Source: Chryseobacterium suipulveris (GTDB taxonomy: Bacteria; Bacteroidota; Bacteroidia; Flavobacteriales; Weeksellaceae). Taken from it: a stretch of DNA of 64,000 bases. Location: positions 1,575,501 through 1,639,500 of the forward strand of contig NZ_CP094532.1 of NCBI RefSeq assembly GCF_022811685.1. The letters run 5' to 3'. The translations under genes were made by a program, and so were the position numbers. Shown here piece by piece: positions 7,813-15,810 of the stretch. The notes under the pieces were generated by a model. That model did no database searches and was not told where the DNA came from. It saw nothing but the letters and a program-made list of their open reading frames with translations. Positions within the stretch are counted from its first letter, which is position 1. Each line of letters starts with the position of its first letter.

Positions 7813-8277
7813 ATGCAAAAGTTGTTTTTAATTATTTCCATGTTTCTAATTGTTTTCGGCTGCAAGAAAAATTCTGAAGTCTTGTCCGAAAAAAATCCTA
7901 CAGCCGATTCTCAGCGATTAGAAAATTCAACGACTTGCTATCTGTCTGTAATTGGTCAGGATTCCGTGAGAATCTCTCTAACAGATTCTGGCGGAAAAAT
8001 CTCTAGAGAAATTGATTTTAGAAATTCCGAAACCGACGGTTCTGTTGGAGCTTTCATAGGAATTAAATCCGGAGACACCATTAAACTTAAAGCCAGAACA
8101 ATTGCCGAGGGTTACATTTCGCACAACGATATTTATCTTCTGGAAAAAGACGGTAAGCTTTACGAAGGTGTCGGCGAAATTAAGAAACAGAACGATTCGA
8201 CAACCGTCTTCGCAGATCCAGCGAAAATAGACTACTCTAAAAGTTTCGTATTTTCAAAAACGGATTGTCCGAAGTAA
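7813..8277 (+). CDS. Putative lipoprotein, paralogue 1
   Basis: 154 aa lipoprotein with lipobox Cys at residue 17 (LIVFGC). The mature domain carries CYLSVIGQDSVRISL, GIKSGDTIKL and a DIYLLEKDGKLYEGVG strand pair. The same pattern occurs in the next gene (CYVGNTGKDSVFISL, GIKSGDTLKL, DIYFLQKNGELIEGIG), so these are tandem duplicates that have diverged strongly. The function is unknown. Two Cys, near the start of the domain and near the end (TDCPK), could form a disulfide in the periplasm or at the surface. Confidence 0.75.
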   Translation: MQKLFLIISMFLIVFGCKKNSEVLSEKNPTADSQRLENSTTCYLSVIGQDSVRISLTDSGGKISREIDFRNSETDGSVGAFIGIKSGDTIKLKARTIAEGYISHNDIYLLEKDGKLYEGVGEIKKQNDSTTVFADPAKIDYSKSFVFSKTDCPK

Positions 8278-8366
8278 CTCAATTTAACATAATGTTAATC
8301 TTTGGATTTCATGAATTCTCAAATTTTCATTAAATTTAACCTTTCTTCAAAATACTCCTTTTTATT

Positions 8367-8879
8367 ATGAAAAATCTGTTGATCGCCGCATTTGTCGCTT
8401 TTGCTGTGGCAAGTTGTGAGAAAAAATCCGAGCAATCGGTGCAAACCAGCACTACTCCACCCGATTCGATGACCGTTCCTGAAACTCACGAACCTGTGGA
8501 ACCATCAACTTTACAAAGCTGTTATGTCGGAAATACAGGTAAAGATTCCGTGTTTATCTCGCTCGACGATAACTTGGGAACCATTACGGGGAAGCTTCGC
8601 TATAAAAATTTTGAGAAAGACAGCTCAATGGGCGATGTGATGGGAATTAAAAGTGGCGACACGCTGAAACTAACCTACAGCTTTGAATCTGAAGGAACTT
8701 CTTCCGAACGCGACATCTATTTTTTGCAAAAAAACGGTGAATTAATTGAAGGAATCGGCGACCATAAAACGGAAGGCAACAAAGAATTCTATGTAAATCC
8801 CGCAAAACTGAAATACGAAACCGCCGGTTTGAAATCAGCAGACTGTATAGATTTCGAAAAGAAATTTGCATCAAAGTAA
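8367..8879 (+). CDS. Putative lipoprotein, paralogue 2
   Basis: 170 aa lipoprotein (lipobox Cys 17 in FAVASC) with a Thr/Pro/Glu-rich linker of about 35 residues and then the same ~110-aa domain as the upstream paralogue, including GIKSGDTLKL and the conserved terminal Cys. It is separated from its paralogue by 89 nt and followed by a strong terminator. The function is unknown. A GTG/ATG choice is not needed because the signal peptide begins at the ATG. Confidence 0.75.
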   Translation: MKNLLIAAFVAFAVASCEKKSEQSVQTSTTPPDSMTVPETHEPVEPSTLQSCYVGNTGKDSVFISLDDNLGTITGKLRYKNFEKDSSMGDVMGIKSGDTLKLTYSFESEGTSSERDIYFLQKNGELIEGIGDHKTEGNKEFYVNPAKLKYETAGLKSADCIDFEKKFASK

Positions 8880-8899
8880 GACGATTAGAAATTCAAGAG

Positions 8900-8928
8900 C
8901 AACCAGATTTTCTGGTTGTTTTTTTTGG
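8900..8928 (+). terminator. Terminator after the lipoprotein pair
   Basis: CAACCAGA / TCTGGTTG stem with a TTT loop and a long T run. Confidence 0.85.
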
Positions 8929-8977
8929 CTAAAATTTATGTCTCAAAAAAAGAAAATAATCATTATTTTTGGTTCGT

Positions 8978-9721
8978 ATGAAAACTGATGATTCTAAAAA
9001 CAAGCAGAGCTTACAGGAACTTATTGATACCAAGGACTTTGTGGAGCATATTTCTGTGGATTGCGCCATTTTTGGTTTTGATGAAGGGATAATGAAAGTG
9101 CTCCTACTTAAGTACCATGATCTGGATTTGTGGTCGCTTCCAGGCGGATTTGTCTTTAATGATGAAGATCTAGACGATGCTGCGTCTCGGGTTCTCTACG
9201 AACGAACTTTGCTGAAAGACGTTTTTTTGAGCCAGTTTCATACCTTCGGAAAAATCGACCGCACCGAAAATAACGTCCACAGAATTCTTTTGAAAAACAA
9301 AGCAATCGAGGTTTCCAAAGACCATTGGATTTTTCAGCGATTCATCACCGTTGGCTACTGCAGTTTGATCGACTTCACTTTGGTTGATTCTTTTCCGGGT
9401 GCACTCAACGAAACAATTGCCTGGTTCGAGGTCAACAAACTGCCGAAAATGGCGTTTGACCACGAAGAAATCATTCAGAGAGGATTGGAACATATCCGAA
9501 AAGATATCGACACGCAAATCGTCGCCAGCAAACTTTTGCCTGAAAAATTTACGATGAAGGAACTTCAAACCGTTTACGAAACCGTTCTGGGTGAAGAACT
9601 TCGCAGAAATAACTTTCAGAGAAAAATTCTTGCACTTAATACTCTGGAGCGGCTCGAGAAATTTTACGACGGTTCCGCAAACAAGGCACCCTATCTTTAC
9701 CGGTTTGCCGATAAAAAGTAA
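8978..9721 (+). CDS. Nudix-related transcriptional regulator (NrtR/AraR-like)
   Basis: 247 aa from ATG 8978. The N-terminal Nudix fold (residues ~25-155) has LWSLPGGFVFNDEDLDDAASRVLYERTLL, where the catalytic RExxEE of true Nudix hydrolases is replaced by RVLYERT, so it probably binds an effector without hydrolysing it. The C-terminal ~80 residues (KFTMKELQTVYETVLGEELRRNNFQRKIL) form the winged helix found in NrtR-type regulators. In Bacteroides a member of this family (AraR) controls sugar use; the effector here is unknown. It is upstream of, and possibly unrelated to, the acyl-CoA dehydrogenase gene. Confidence 0.82.
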   Translation: MKTDDSKNKQSLQELIDTKDFVEHISVDCAIFGFDEGIMKVLLLKYHDLDLWSLPGGFVFNDEDLDDAASRVLYERTLLKDVFLSQFHTFGKIDRTENNVHRILLKNKAIEVSKDHWIFQRFITVGYCSLIDFTLVDSFPGALNETIAWFEVNKLPKMAFDHEEIIQRGLEHIRKDIDTQIVASKLLPEKFTMKELQTVYETVLGEELRRNNFQRKILALNTLERLEKFYDGSANKAPYLYRFADKK

Positions 9722-9795
9722 GTTCACACAAATTCGGTGAGCAATCACTTCCCTACTCTTCAGAAAATCCTTAATTTTAACAAAACAAATAAATT

Positions 9796-10974
9796 ATGTC
9801 TTATTACCCGCTTTCGAGCATTCCGGATTACTATTTAATGGATGAACTTTTAACCGACGAACATAAACTGATCCGGCAATCAGTAAGGGATTGGGTAGAA
9901 AGTTTCGTGATGCCAAAAATCGATGAGGCGGCACAAAACCACCACGATATTCCGGGACTGATGAAGGAATTGGGAAATATCGGCGCTTTAGGTCCGTATA
10001 TTCCTGAAGAATACGGCGGCTCTGGATTGGACCAGATTTCTTACGGAATCATCATGCAGGAACTGGAAAGAGGCGATTCTGCAGTTCGTTCTGCTGCTTC
10101 TGTTCAGAGTTCTTTGGTAATGTTCCCAATCAACGAATTCGGTTCGGAGGAGCAAAAAAAGAAATACCTTCGGAAATTGGCGAGTGGCGACATGATCGGC
10201 GCATTTGGATTGACTGAACCCAACCACGGTTCGGATCCCGGTTCTATGGAAACTCACTTTGAGGATAAAGGTGATCATTATCTCTTGAACGGTGCGAAGA
10301 TGTGGATTACCAATGCTCCACTTTGCGACATCGCAGTAGTTTGGGCAAAAAATGAGGAAGGAAAAGTTCAGGGGTTGATTGTGGAGCGAAGCTATGAAGG
10401 TTTTACGACTCCGGAAACCCACAATAAATGGTCGCTTCGTGCATCCAAAACAGGTGAATTGGTTTTTAATAATGTAAAAGTTCCGAAGGAAAATTTATTG
10501 CCAAAAGTAGTTGGTTTAAAAGGACCTTTATCTTGTCTCAATTCTGCGCGTTACGGAATTTCATGGGGCGTAATCGGAGCTGCAATCGACTGTTATTGCA
10601 CCGCCGTTCAGTATTCCAAAGAAAGAAAACAGTTCGGGAAACCGATCGGCTCGTTCCAGCTTCAGCAGAAAAAATTGGCAGAATTCCTAACCGAAATCAC
10701 TAAAGCTCAGCTTCTCTGCTTACAGCTCGGAAATTTGAAAAACGCACACAAAGCAACTCCTGCGCAAATCTCGATGGCAAAGCGAAACAACGTGAAAATG
10801 GCGATCGACATCGCAAGAGAATCGCGACAGATTCTCGGCGGAATGGGAATCATGGGCGAGTTCCCGATGATGCGTCACGCTGCAAACCTGGAGTCAGTCA
10901 TCACTTACGAAGGAACGCACGACATTCACCTGCTCATCACTGGACTTGATATTACGGGAATCAACGCGTTTTAG
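9796..10974 (+). CDS. gcdH: Glutaryl-CoA dehydrogenase-type acyl-CoA dehydrogenase
   Basis: 392 aa flavoprotein. The glutaryl-CoA branch is suggested by the SVQSSLVMFPI segment (~residues 101-111), FGLTEPNHGSDPGSMET and the catalytic Glu (~372) within TYEGTHDIH near the C-terminus. The enzyme oxidises and decarboxylates glutaryl-CoA to crotonyl-CoA in lysine and tryptophan degradation, passing electrons to ETF. No other lysine-degradation gene is in the window. A bidirectional terminator follows at 10998. Confidence 0.88.
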   Translation: MSYYPLSSIPDYYLMDELLTDEHKLIRQSVRDWVESFVMPKIDEAAQNHHDIPGLMKELGNIGALGPYIPEEYGGSGLDQISYGIIMQELERGDSAVRSAASVQSSLVMFPINEFGSEEQKKKYLRKLASGDMIGAFGLTEPNHGSDPGSMETHFEDKGDHYLLNGAKMWITNAPLCDIAVVWAKNEEGKVQGLIVERSYEGFTTPETHNKWSLRASKTGELVFNNVKVPKENLLPKVVGLKGPLSCLNSARYGISWGVIGAAIDCYCTAVQYSKERKQFGKPIGSFQLQQKKLAEFLTEITKAQLLCLQLGNLKNAHKATPAQISMAKRNNVKMAIDIARESRQILGGMGIMGEFPMMRHAANLESVITYEGTHDIHLLITGLDITGINAF

Positions 10975-10997
10975 ATATTGAATTTAACGATTTAACT

Positions 10998-11036
10998 CAC
11001 AAAAAAACTTCAGAAAATTTCTGAAGTTTTTTTGTG
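10998..11036. terminator. Bidirectional terminator between gcdH and the RRM gene
   Basis: A 19-bp near-perfect palindrome (stem with ACTTCAGAAA / TTTCTGAAGT) flanked by A-runs and T-runs on both sides, so it can serve both converging genes. Confidence 0.85.
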
Positions 11037-11060
11037 AATATGGTGTGTTCACCATTAATC

Positions 11061-11414
11061 TTACCAGTTGTTGGATCCGCCTCTGTCGTAACCACCACCT
11101 CTGTTGTAGCCACCGCCGCCACGGTTTCCGCCGTATCCGCCGCGGTTGTTGTCGAAGCTTCTTCTTGGTTTTTGTTCTTTAGGTTTCGCTTCGGAAACGT
11201 TAAGTTCTTTTCCGTCGAGTTCTCTTCCGTTTAATTGCTCGATTGCTGCTTTCCCTTTTTCGTCACCCATTTCTACGAATCCGAATCCTCTGGATCTTCC
11301 GGTTTCTCTGTCGGTGATAATTTTGGCAGAAGTTACCTCGCCAAATTCTGAAAATAATTCATGCAGCCTCTCTTCTTTCGTTGCATAGTTGATGTTTGAA
11401 ACAAAAATGTTCAT
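11061..11414 (-). CDS. RRM-domain RNA-binding protein with Gly-rich tail
   Basis: 117 aa. One RNA recognition motif (residues ~1-80) has RNP2 IFVSNI near residue 3 and RNP1 RGFGFVEM near 42-49. It is followed by a Gly/Arg/Tyr-rich tail (repeats of RGGGYxRGG). Such small glycine-rich RRM proteins are common in Bacteroidota and cyanobacteria and are often cold-induced RNA chaperones. The leader upstream of the ATG is long and T/A-rich, which would suit post-transcriptional control, but no specific element is clear. Confidence 0.9.
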   Translation of the reverse strand: MNIFVSNINYATKEERLHELFSEFGEVTSAKIITDRETGRSRGFGFVEMGDEKGKAAIEQLNGRELDGKELNVSEAKPKEQKPRRSFDNNRGGYGGNRGGGGYNRGGGYDRGGSNNW

Positions 11415-11554
11415 CTTAAAAAAAATTAAAAAAATTAATACCTGTTGAGATTATAAATGAAAGTCAACAAAGTGATGAACAAATATTGATTTCGGATATA
11501 AAAACGGGTGCAAGATACAACTATAAATCAGATTTGCAACCTTTTATTTTTTTA

Positions 11555-12418
11555 TTAGTCAACCTCTTTCCCTTTTGAAGCTTCGAGGAGTCGGAACCAG
11601 TCTTCCCTTTCGAGGTTGATATTTAAGCTTTGCTTGAGCTTTTGGATATTTTCAGATTTGGAAGTACCGATGACCGGAAGAATTTTTGCCGGATGTTTTA
11701 AAATGAACGACAGTAAAAGTTGGTTTTCTTCGGCACCATATTTTTGGCAAAGTTCATCAAGAATCTTCCCAATCCTGGAGTTCTGCTCTGATTTTTCGGT
11801 AAAGTAATTTCCCATTACGGAGTAAGCCATCGGTTTCAGTTTCTTGCGCATCATCTGCTCTAAAGTTTCGTCATAGAAAGAGTTTGTGTGATTAATCGAG
11901 ATTTCGACTTGGTTCGTTGTTAATGGAAAAAGGTCATTAATCAAATCAAATTGGGAGGTTGAAAAATTAGAAACGCCAAAATCCAAAACCTTTCCGCTAC
12001 TTCGCAAAACACCGAAAGCCGTGGCAATTTCTCCGGGATTCATCAAAGGCGATGGTCGGTGAAGCAAAAGCAAGTCGAGATAATCAGTTTGCAGATTTCT
12101 TAAACTGTTTTCCACAGAACTGATAATATGCTCCTTTGAATAATTATAAGATTTAATTTGGAAACCGCGGTTGGAACACGGCATTTCGATTCCGCACTTT
12201 GAAATAAGCTGCACTTCTTCCCTATCTATTTTCATTTCAGCGAAGGTATCGCCAAATAATTTTGCAGTCGTATAATTTCCGTAAATGTCGGCGTGATCAA
12301 AAGTGGTGAGGTTTTCTTCCAAAGAGATTTCGATCAGTTTCTGCACTTCTCTCTCGTTATGATTTGCTCCCCAAATTCCCCATCTCATGCATCCTACAAT
12401 GATTTCAGAATAATCCAT
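11555..12418 (-). CDS. Aldo/keto reductase
   Basis: 287 aa NADPH-dependent reductase with a TIM-barrel fold. The catalytic tetrad is readable: Asp41 (FDHADIYG), Tyr46, Lys74 (ISKCG) and His120 (LLLHRPSP). It resembles the E. coli YdhF subgroup by its N-terminal IIVGCMRWGIWG and the GTSKSENIQKLKQSL cofactor segment. The physiological substrate is unknown. It is a single gene with a TAAATTTG -7 element at 12438-12445 on its strand. Confidence 0.88.
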   Translation of the reverse strand: MDYSEIIVGCMRWGIWGANHNEREVQKLIEISLEENLTTFDHADIYGNYTTAKLFGDTFAEMKIDREEVQLISKCGIEMPCSNRGFQIKSYNYSKEHIISSVENSLRNLQTDYLDLLLLHRPSPLMNPGEIATAFGVLRSSGKVLDFGVSNFSTSQFDLINDLFPLTTNQVEISINHTNSFYDETLEQMMRKKLKPMAYSVMGNYFTEKSEQNSRIGKILDELCQKYGAEENQLLLSFILKHPAKILPVIGTSKSENIQKLKQSLNINLEREDWFRLLEASKGKEVD

Positions 12419-12437
12419 ACGCTTTCAATATTTTAAC

Positions 12438-12445
12438 CAAATTTA
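12438..12445 (-). promoter_or_regulatory. -7 element of the aldo/keto reductase gene
   Basis: On the minus strand the sequence reads TAAATTTG, 20 nt before the ATG. No clear -33 TTG is present at the right distance. Confidence 0.4.
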
Positions 12446-12480
12446 TAAAAAAAGAGCTGGCTTTTTAACATCGATAATTA

Positions 12481-12509
12481 TTGCCTTTACCATAATATCT
12501 TTAACTTTG
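12481..12509 (+). promoter_or_regulatory. Promoter of the beta-helix T9SS gene
   Basis: TTG at 12481-12483, 18-nt spacer, TAACTTTG at 12502-12509, ATG at 12526. Confidence 0.7.
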
Positions 12510-12525
12510 AGCCAAAATTGATATA

Positions 12526-13980
12526 ATGAAAAAATTGTCTTTATTATTTCTGAGCGTCTTCTCGACTTTTATTTTCGCTCAGTTTACCACTCCCGGAAAC
12601 GGGACAACCTACACCCTTTCAACGCTTTCGGCAGCAGCGCCGACTGTTTTGGTGAACAACGGAACTTTCTACCAAATGACTGCAAACATCACCATTGCTG
12701 CAAACGATACTTTATTAATGGATGAAGATACCACCTTGAAAATCGATGGTGGTCTGGTTCTGACAGTAGCAGGAACTTATAATACCACCGCAACTAATTT
12801 GTTGATTACAGCAACCAATCCGGCGGTTGTTTTCAAAGGATTCCGTTTGGAGTCCACAGCAAACGTGACCTTCAAAAACACTACATTTGAATATGGAGGT
12901 GGAATTCAGTCGTTGACCGGAAATTTTCTGATGGACAACTGTATCGTACAATTTAACAAGTCTGGTCAATCAACAGGAGCAGCAATTAATTTCTCGACCG
13001 GAAATCCCGTGGTGAAAAATTCTCAGTTTATTGAGAACGATCTACCCGCGGTTGCTTCTGGAGCAAACCAGACCGTAGCGCTTGAATTTTCTAACAACTA
13101 CTTGTTCCAAAACACCAAACTTAATTCCAACCGTCCACAAATTAACATGGGACCAAGCGGAGCGGGAGGACTTTCAAAAATTTTGAACAATACCATCATC
13201 GGAAACAGAGCCAACGACAAAGTGGGCGGAATTTCGGTATCTGGTCTTTTAGGCACCACTAATAATGTTTTGATCGACGGAAATACGGTAACCGACAACC
13301 GCTACGGAATTACGGTTACAGGGAATAATGCTTCAGGTACGATTTCCAATAATATCCTAACTAATAATAACGTAGAAACTGTTCCCAACAACGGAGGTAG
13401 CGGAATTAACCTGAACGGAAGCGGTTCCTTTAAAATTGAAAACAACCAGATTCGCGGACATTTATGGGGAATTACACTTGTGAACAACAAAGTGGCCGAC
13501 CTTGGTGGAGGAAGTTTGGGAAGCGTTGGGAATAACGTTTTCAAAGACAACGGAAACAGCGGAGTGATTTATGCGCTTTACAACAACACGCCAAATGCGG
13601 TTTCTGCAACCAACAACTGTTGGAGAGAGGGCGAGCTTTCTACCGACGCGATGGTTGAAGAAGTGATTACGCACCAAGTTGATATCGCTACTTTAGGATT
13701 GGTTACCTTCAGTCCTTATTTATGTGCAGTTCCATTGGCGACAAGCAATGCTGCAGTTGCACAAAACAGCATCTACCCAAATCCAAGCAACGGAACCTTT
13801 ACTTTTGATGCTGAAAAATCTGGAAACATCGTAGTTACTGATATGACAGGTAAAATCGTTTACAGCGGAATTGTGAACAAAGGTAAAAACAGGGTTTCTG
13901 TAAAAGCAACCTCAGGAACTTATGTGCTTCTTTATCAGTCCGAAGGCAAGAAATCCAGCTCAAAGCTGATCATCAAATAA
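12526..13980 (+). CDS. T9SS-secreted right-handed beta-helix protein
   Basis: 484 aa with a signal peptide (cleavage after FIFAQ, ~residue 19). A long parallel beta-helix region follows (residues ~60-400), rich in N-G and N-N turns such as NNTIIGNRANDKVGG, IDGNTVTDNRYGITVTGN and IENNQIRGHLWGI. The type A sorting domain is in the last ~75 residues (IYPNPSNGTF, VVTDMTGKIVYSG, KLIIK). Such folds are often polysaccharide-binding or polysaccharide-lyase-like, but no catalytic site is recognisable. Probably surface-exposed. Confidence 0.85.
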   Translation: MKKLSLLFLSVFSTFIFAQFTTPGNGTTYTLSTLSAAAPTVLVNNGTFYQMTANITIAANDTLLMDEDTTLKIDGGLVLTVAGTYNTTATNLLITATNPAVVFKGFRLESTANVTFKNTTFEYGGGIQSLTGNFLMDNCIVQFNKSGQSTGAAINFSTGNPVVKNSQFIENDLPAVASGANQTVALEFSNNYLFQNTKLNSNRPQINMGPSGAGGLSKILNNTIIGNRANDKVGGISVSGLLGTTNNVLIDGNTVTDNRYGITVTGNNASGTISNNILTNNNVETVPNNGGSGINLNGSGSFKIENNQIRGHLWGITLVNNKVADLGGGSLGSVGNNVFKDNGNSGVIYALYNNTPNAVSATNNCWREGELSTDAMVEEVITHQVDIATLGLVTFSPYLCAVPLATSNAAVAQNSIYPNPSNGTFTFDAEKSGNIVVTDMTGKIVYSGIVNKGKNRVSVKATSGTYVLLYQSEGKKSSSKLIIK

Positions 13981-14001
13981 TTAATTGATCTCAAAATAGG
14001 C

Positions 14002-14041
14002 AAAACTCATCTCAATCTTTTTGGGATGAGTTTTTCTTTTT
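14002..14041 (+). terminator. Terminator after the beta-helix gene
   Basis: AAAACTCATC / GATGAGTTTT stem followed by a T-rich run. Confidence 0.8.
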
Positions 14042-14081
14042 AGTTACATGAAATAATCGCAAAGTTTTTATTCAAAATAAC

Positions 14082-14169
14082 TACCCTATTTTAAGGGTAC
14101 AAAGTTTTTTCCGCCAAAGGCGGATTGATGAAGCGGTCGCTTCAACAGTGGATTTATCCACAGACTTTG
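14082..14169. repeat. Array of four short hairpins, three enclosed by an outer stem
   Basis: In 88 nt there are TACCCT/AGGGTA (14082-14099), CCGCC/GGCGG (14111-14123), GAAGCG/CGCTTC (14130-14143) and GTGGAT/ATCCAC (14148-14161). CAAAGT at 14100-14105 pairs with ACTTTG at 14164-14169, so the last three hairpins could form a cloverleaf-like multi-branch structure. It is not a tRNA: the arms and loops do not match. It lies between a terminator and the DUF6157 gene. Confidence 0.6.
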
Positions 14170-14266
14170 CTTACCTGAATTTTGAATATTGAAAAGAAAA
14201 GCTTTGCGATTTAATATTCTGAATTTAGAAAGCAAATTTGTACAAGAAATTGATTATCTTCAACCA

Positions 14267-14683
14267 ATGAAAATGCACACAACCAATTACAAAAACACCT
14301 TTATAGAAGTTGCAGAAGACTGCCCTGTTTCCGTAGCTGAGATTCCGCCTGTGAAAAGAAACAAGACTTTGGCCAATATTCAGCTGGAGATGGTTCTTGA
14401 AAATCCGTACAAATACACTTCCGACGAGGTTTTGTTCGAATGTTTTGCGATCAAAAATGAAATTGGCAAAGATGAACGCGATGAAGCCCGCAGAAATTTT
14501 TTCTCAAAAGGTCAACCCTGCTTTCGTTCATCCGCATTGGGAAAAAGATATGGTTTCGGCGTGCATTCGGATGCGGAAGGAAAGATTGCGTTTTTTCCAG
14601 TGGAAAGTGAGGAATATCAAAATTTTTTGAAAGATGATTCGGTGAAGAAGGTAAAGGCGATGCGCACGAAAAGGGCGAAGTAA
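14267..14683 (+). CDS. DUF6157 family protein
   Basis: 138 aa from ATG 14267 (a second ATG lies two codons on). The frame is open to 14189, but the family begins at MHTTNYKNTFIEVAEDCP. Further conserved text is KTLANIQLEMVLENPYKYTSDEVLF and FFSKGQPCFRSSALGKRYGFGVH. It is small and soluble, without a known fold assignment or function that I can state. The upstream hairpin array could lie in its leader. Confidence 0.75.
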   Translation: MKMHTTNYKNTFIEVAEDCPVSVAEIPPVKRNKTLANIQLEMVLENPYKYTSDEVLFECFAIKNEIGKDERDEARRNFFSKGQPCFRSSALGKRYGFGVHSDAEGKIAFFPVESEEYQNFLKDDSVKKVKAMRTKRAK

Positions 14684-14750
14684 TTCCATAATCCATGGAT
14701 TTCATCTACGGTTACTAATATTAAACCCTTCGGCTTTTTCTATTCGAGCG

Positions 14751-14768
14751 TTGCCGACAGCCGATTGC
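14751..14768. repeat. Left direct repeat flanking the DUF3784 gene
   Basis: TTGCCGACAGCCGATTG; the same word with one change (A for C) recurs at about 15747-15763. It is followed by GTTAGCAGAAATTTTA, which is the inverse of TAAAAACTTCTGCTACC just after the gene. Confidence 0.6.
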
Positions 14769-14801
14769 AGCAAGCATAGAGTTAGCAGAAATTTTACACC
14801 A

Positions 14802-15530
14802 ATGATAGTTCCAATAACAATTTTAAGTATTCTATTTATCGGAATAGGATTTATAATTACTGAAAAAAATGCCAAATATTTACTTTCTGGATATAATACA
14901 ATGTCCGAAAATGAGAGAGGAAAATTCGACATAAAATCGTACATTCCATACTTCAGAAATTTTCATATTTTTCTAGGACTCTCTCTATTCGTTATTTGCT
15001 TATCTGTTTATTATTTTATTGATCCAGATTGGAGCGGCATCGTTATGACAACCTACCCCATAATTGCATATATATTTTTTGTTTGGAAAGGGAATCAATT
15101 TTCAAAATTAAATAATAAAAAGTCTAATAGAAAAACAATTATGACCATGATTTTCTTAGTTGTTGTTTTTATTACTATTGCAGGAATGTTCTTAAATAGT
15201 CTAAATGATAATAATATAGACATAACAGGAAATACTATAAAAATAAAAGGAGATTATGGAATGGAATTGAAAAAAAGCGATATAAAATCAATAAAACTAG
15301 TAAATGAACTTCCTGAAATTTCATACAAAATGAATGGTTTTGCATTACAGAATGTAAAAAAGGGTTATTTTAAAACTAAAACTGGAGAAAAAGTTAAGTT
15401 ATTTATCAATTCTGATAAATATCCATTAATTTATATAATAACCGAAGACAATCAAAAAATATATTATTCCTCAAAAGAAAAATCTAACAATATTGTTTTC
15501 AAAGATTTAAAAACTGCGATAAGCAAATAA
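14802..15530 (+). CDS. DUF3784 membrane protein with C-terminal PH-like domain
   Basis: 242 aa from ATG 14802. Residues 1-110 match the DUF3784 pattern: a first membrane helix, then the SGYNTMSENERGKFDI motif (~residues 29-44), and two more helices. A fourth helix lies near residues 122-142. The C-terminal ~100 residues (IDITGNTIKIKGDYGMELKKSDI...) look like a bacterial PH-type beta domain. Codon use is markedly AT-rich compared with neighbours. The gene is enclosed by short inverted and direct repeats, suggesting recent acquisition as a unit. The function is unknown. Confidence 0.72.
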   Translation: MIVPITILSILFIGIGFIITEKNAKYLLSGYNTMSENERGKFDIKSYIPYFRNFHIFLGLSLFVICLSVYYFIDPDWSGIVMTTYPIIAYIFFVWKGNQFSKLNNKKSNRKTIMTMIFLVVVFITIAGMFLNSLNDNNIDITGNTIKIKGDYGMELKKSDIKSIKLVNELPEISYKMNGFALQNVKKGYFKTKTGEKVKLFINSDKYPLIYIITEDNQKIYYSSKEKSNNIVFKDLKTAISK

Positions 15531-15740
15531 AAACTTCTGCTACCATAGTATTGGAAAAATGCGGGGTTAAAGTCTTAATAGAAAGATTTGTTTGTATTTT
15601 GTCGCAAAAAAACTTTTCGTTCCACATTTTTTCTGTAATTTAGTTCCACGAAAAAGTTTTTTGCTTAGTGTAGTCTAAGTTGAACATTTTCAACTTCTTA
15701 ACCCGCACTTCGCCAATACTTTTTCCGCAGAAAGCAGAAA
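15531..15740. repeat. About 200-nt palindromic element after the DUF3784 gene
   Basis: The outer arms are CTGCTACC...AGTATTGG...ATGCGGGGTTAA (15538-15571) and TTAACCCGCACTTCGCCAATACT...GAAAGCAG (15697-15737). An inner pair is GCAAAAAAACTTTTCG / CGAAAAAGTTTTTTGC, and there is a perfect small hairpin AAGTTGAA/TTCAACTT near 15678. The whole could fold into one long imperfect stem. The layout of gene, long palindrome and shared direct repeat recalls integron cassettes with attC sites, but no attC core is evident. Confidence 0.6.
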
Positions 15741-15746
15741 ACTAAT

Positions 15747-15763
15747 TGCCGAAAGCCGATTGT
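15747..15763. repeat. Right direct repeat flanking the DUF3784 unit
   Basis: TTGCCGAAAGCCGATTG, 16 of 17 identical to the left copy at 14751. The two copies bracket a ~1.0-kb unit holding one gene and the palindromic element. Confidence 0.6.
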
Positions 15764-15810
15764 TACATTGCTACATTGGTAAAATGTACATTGAAAAGCT
15801 TCCTTCCAAC

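Noticed and set aside
11034..11234. Val/Ala/Ser-rich plus-strand frame opposite the RRM gene
   Set aside because: Shadow of the Gly-rich tail of the real minus-strand gene.
14082..14169. tRNA or tRNA-like gene
   Set aside because: The cloverleaf-like outline lacks T-arm, D-arm and acceptor features.
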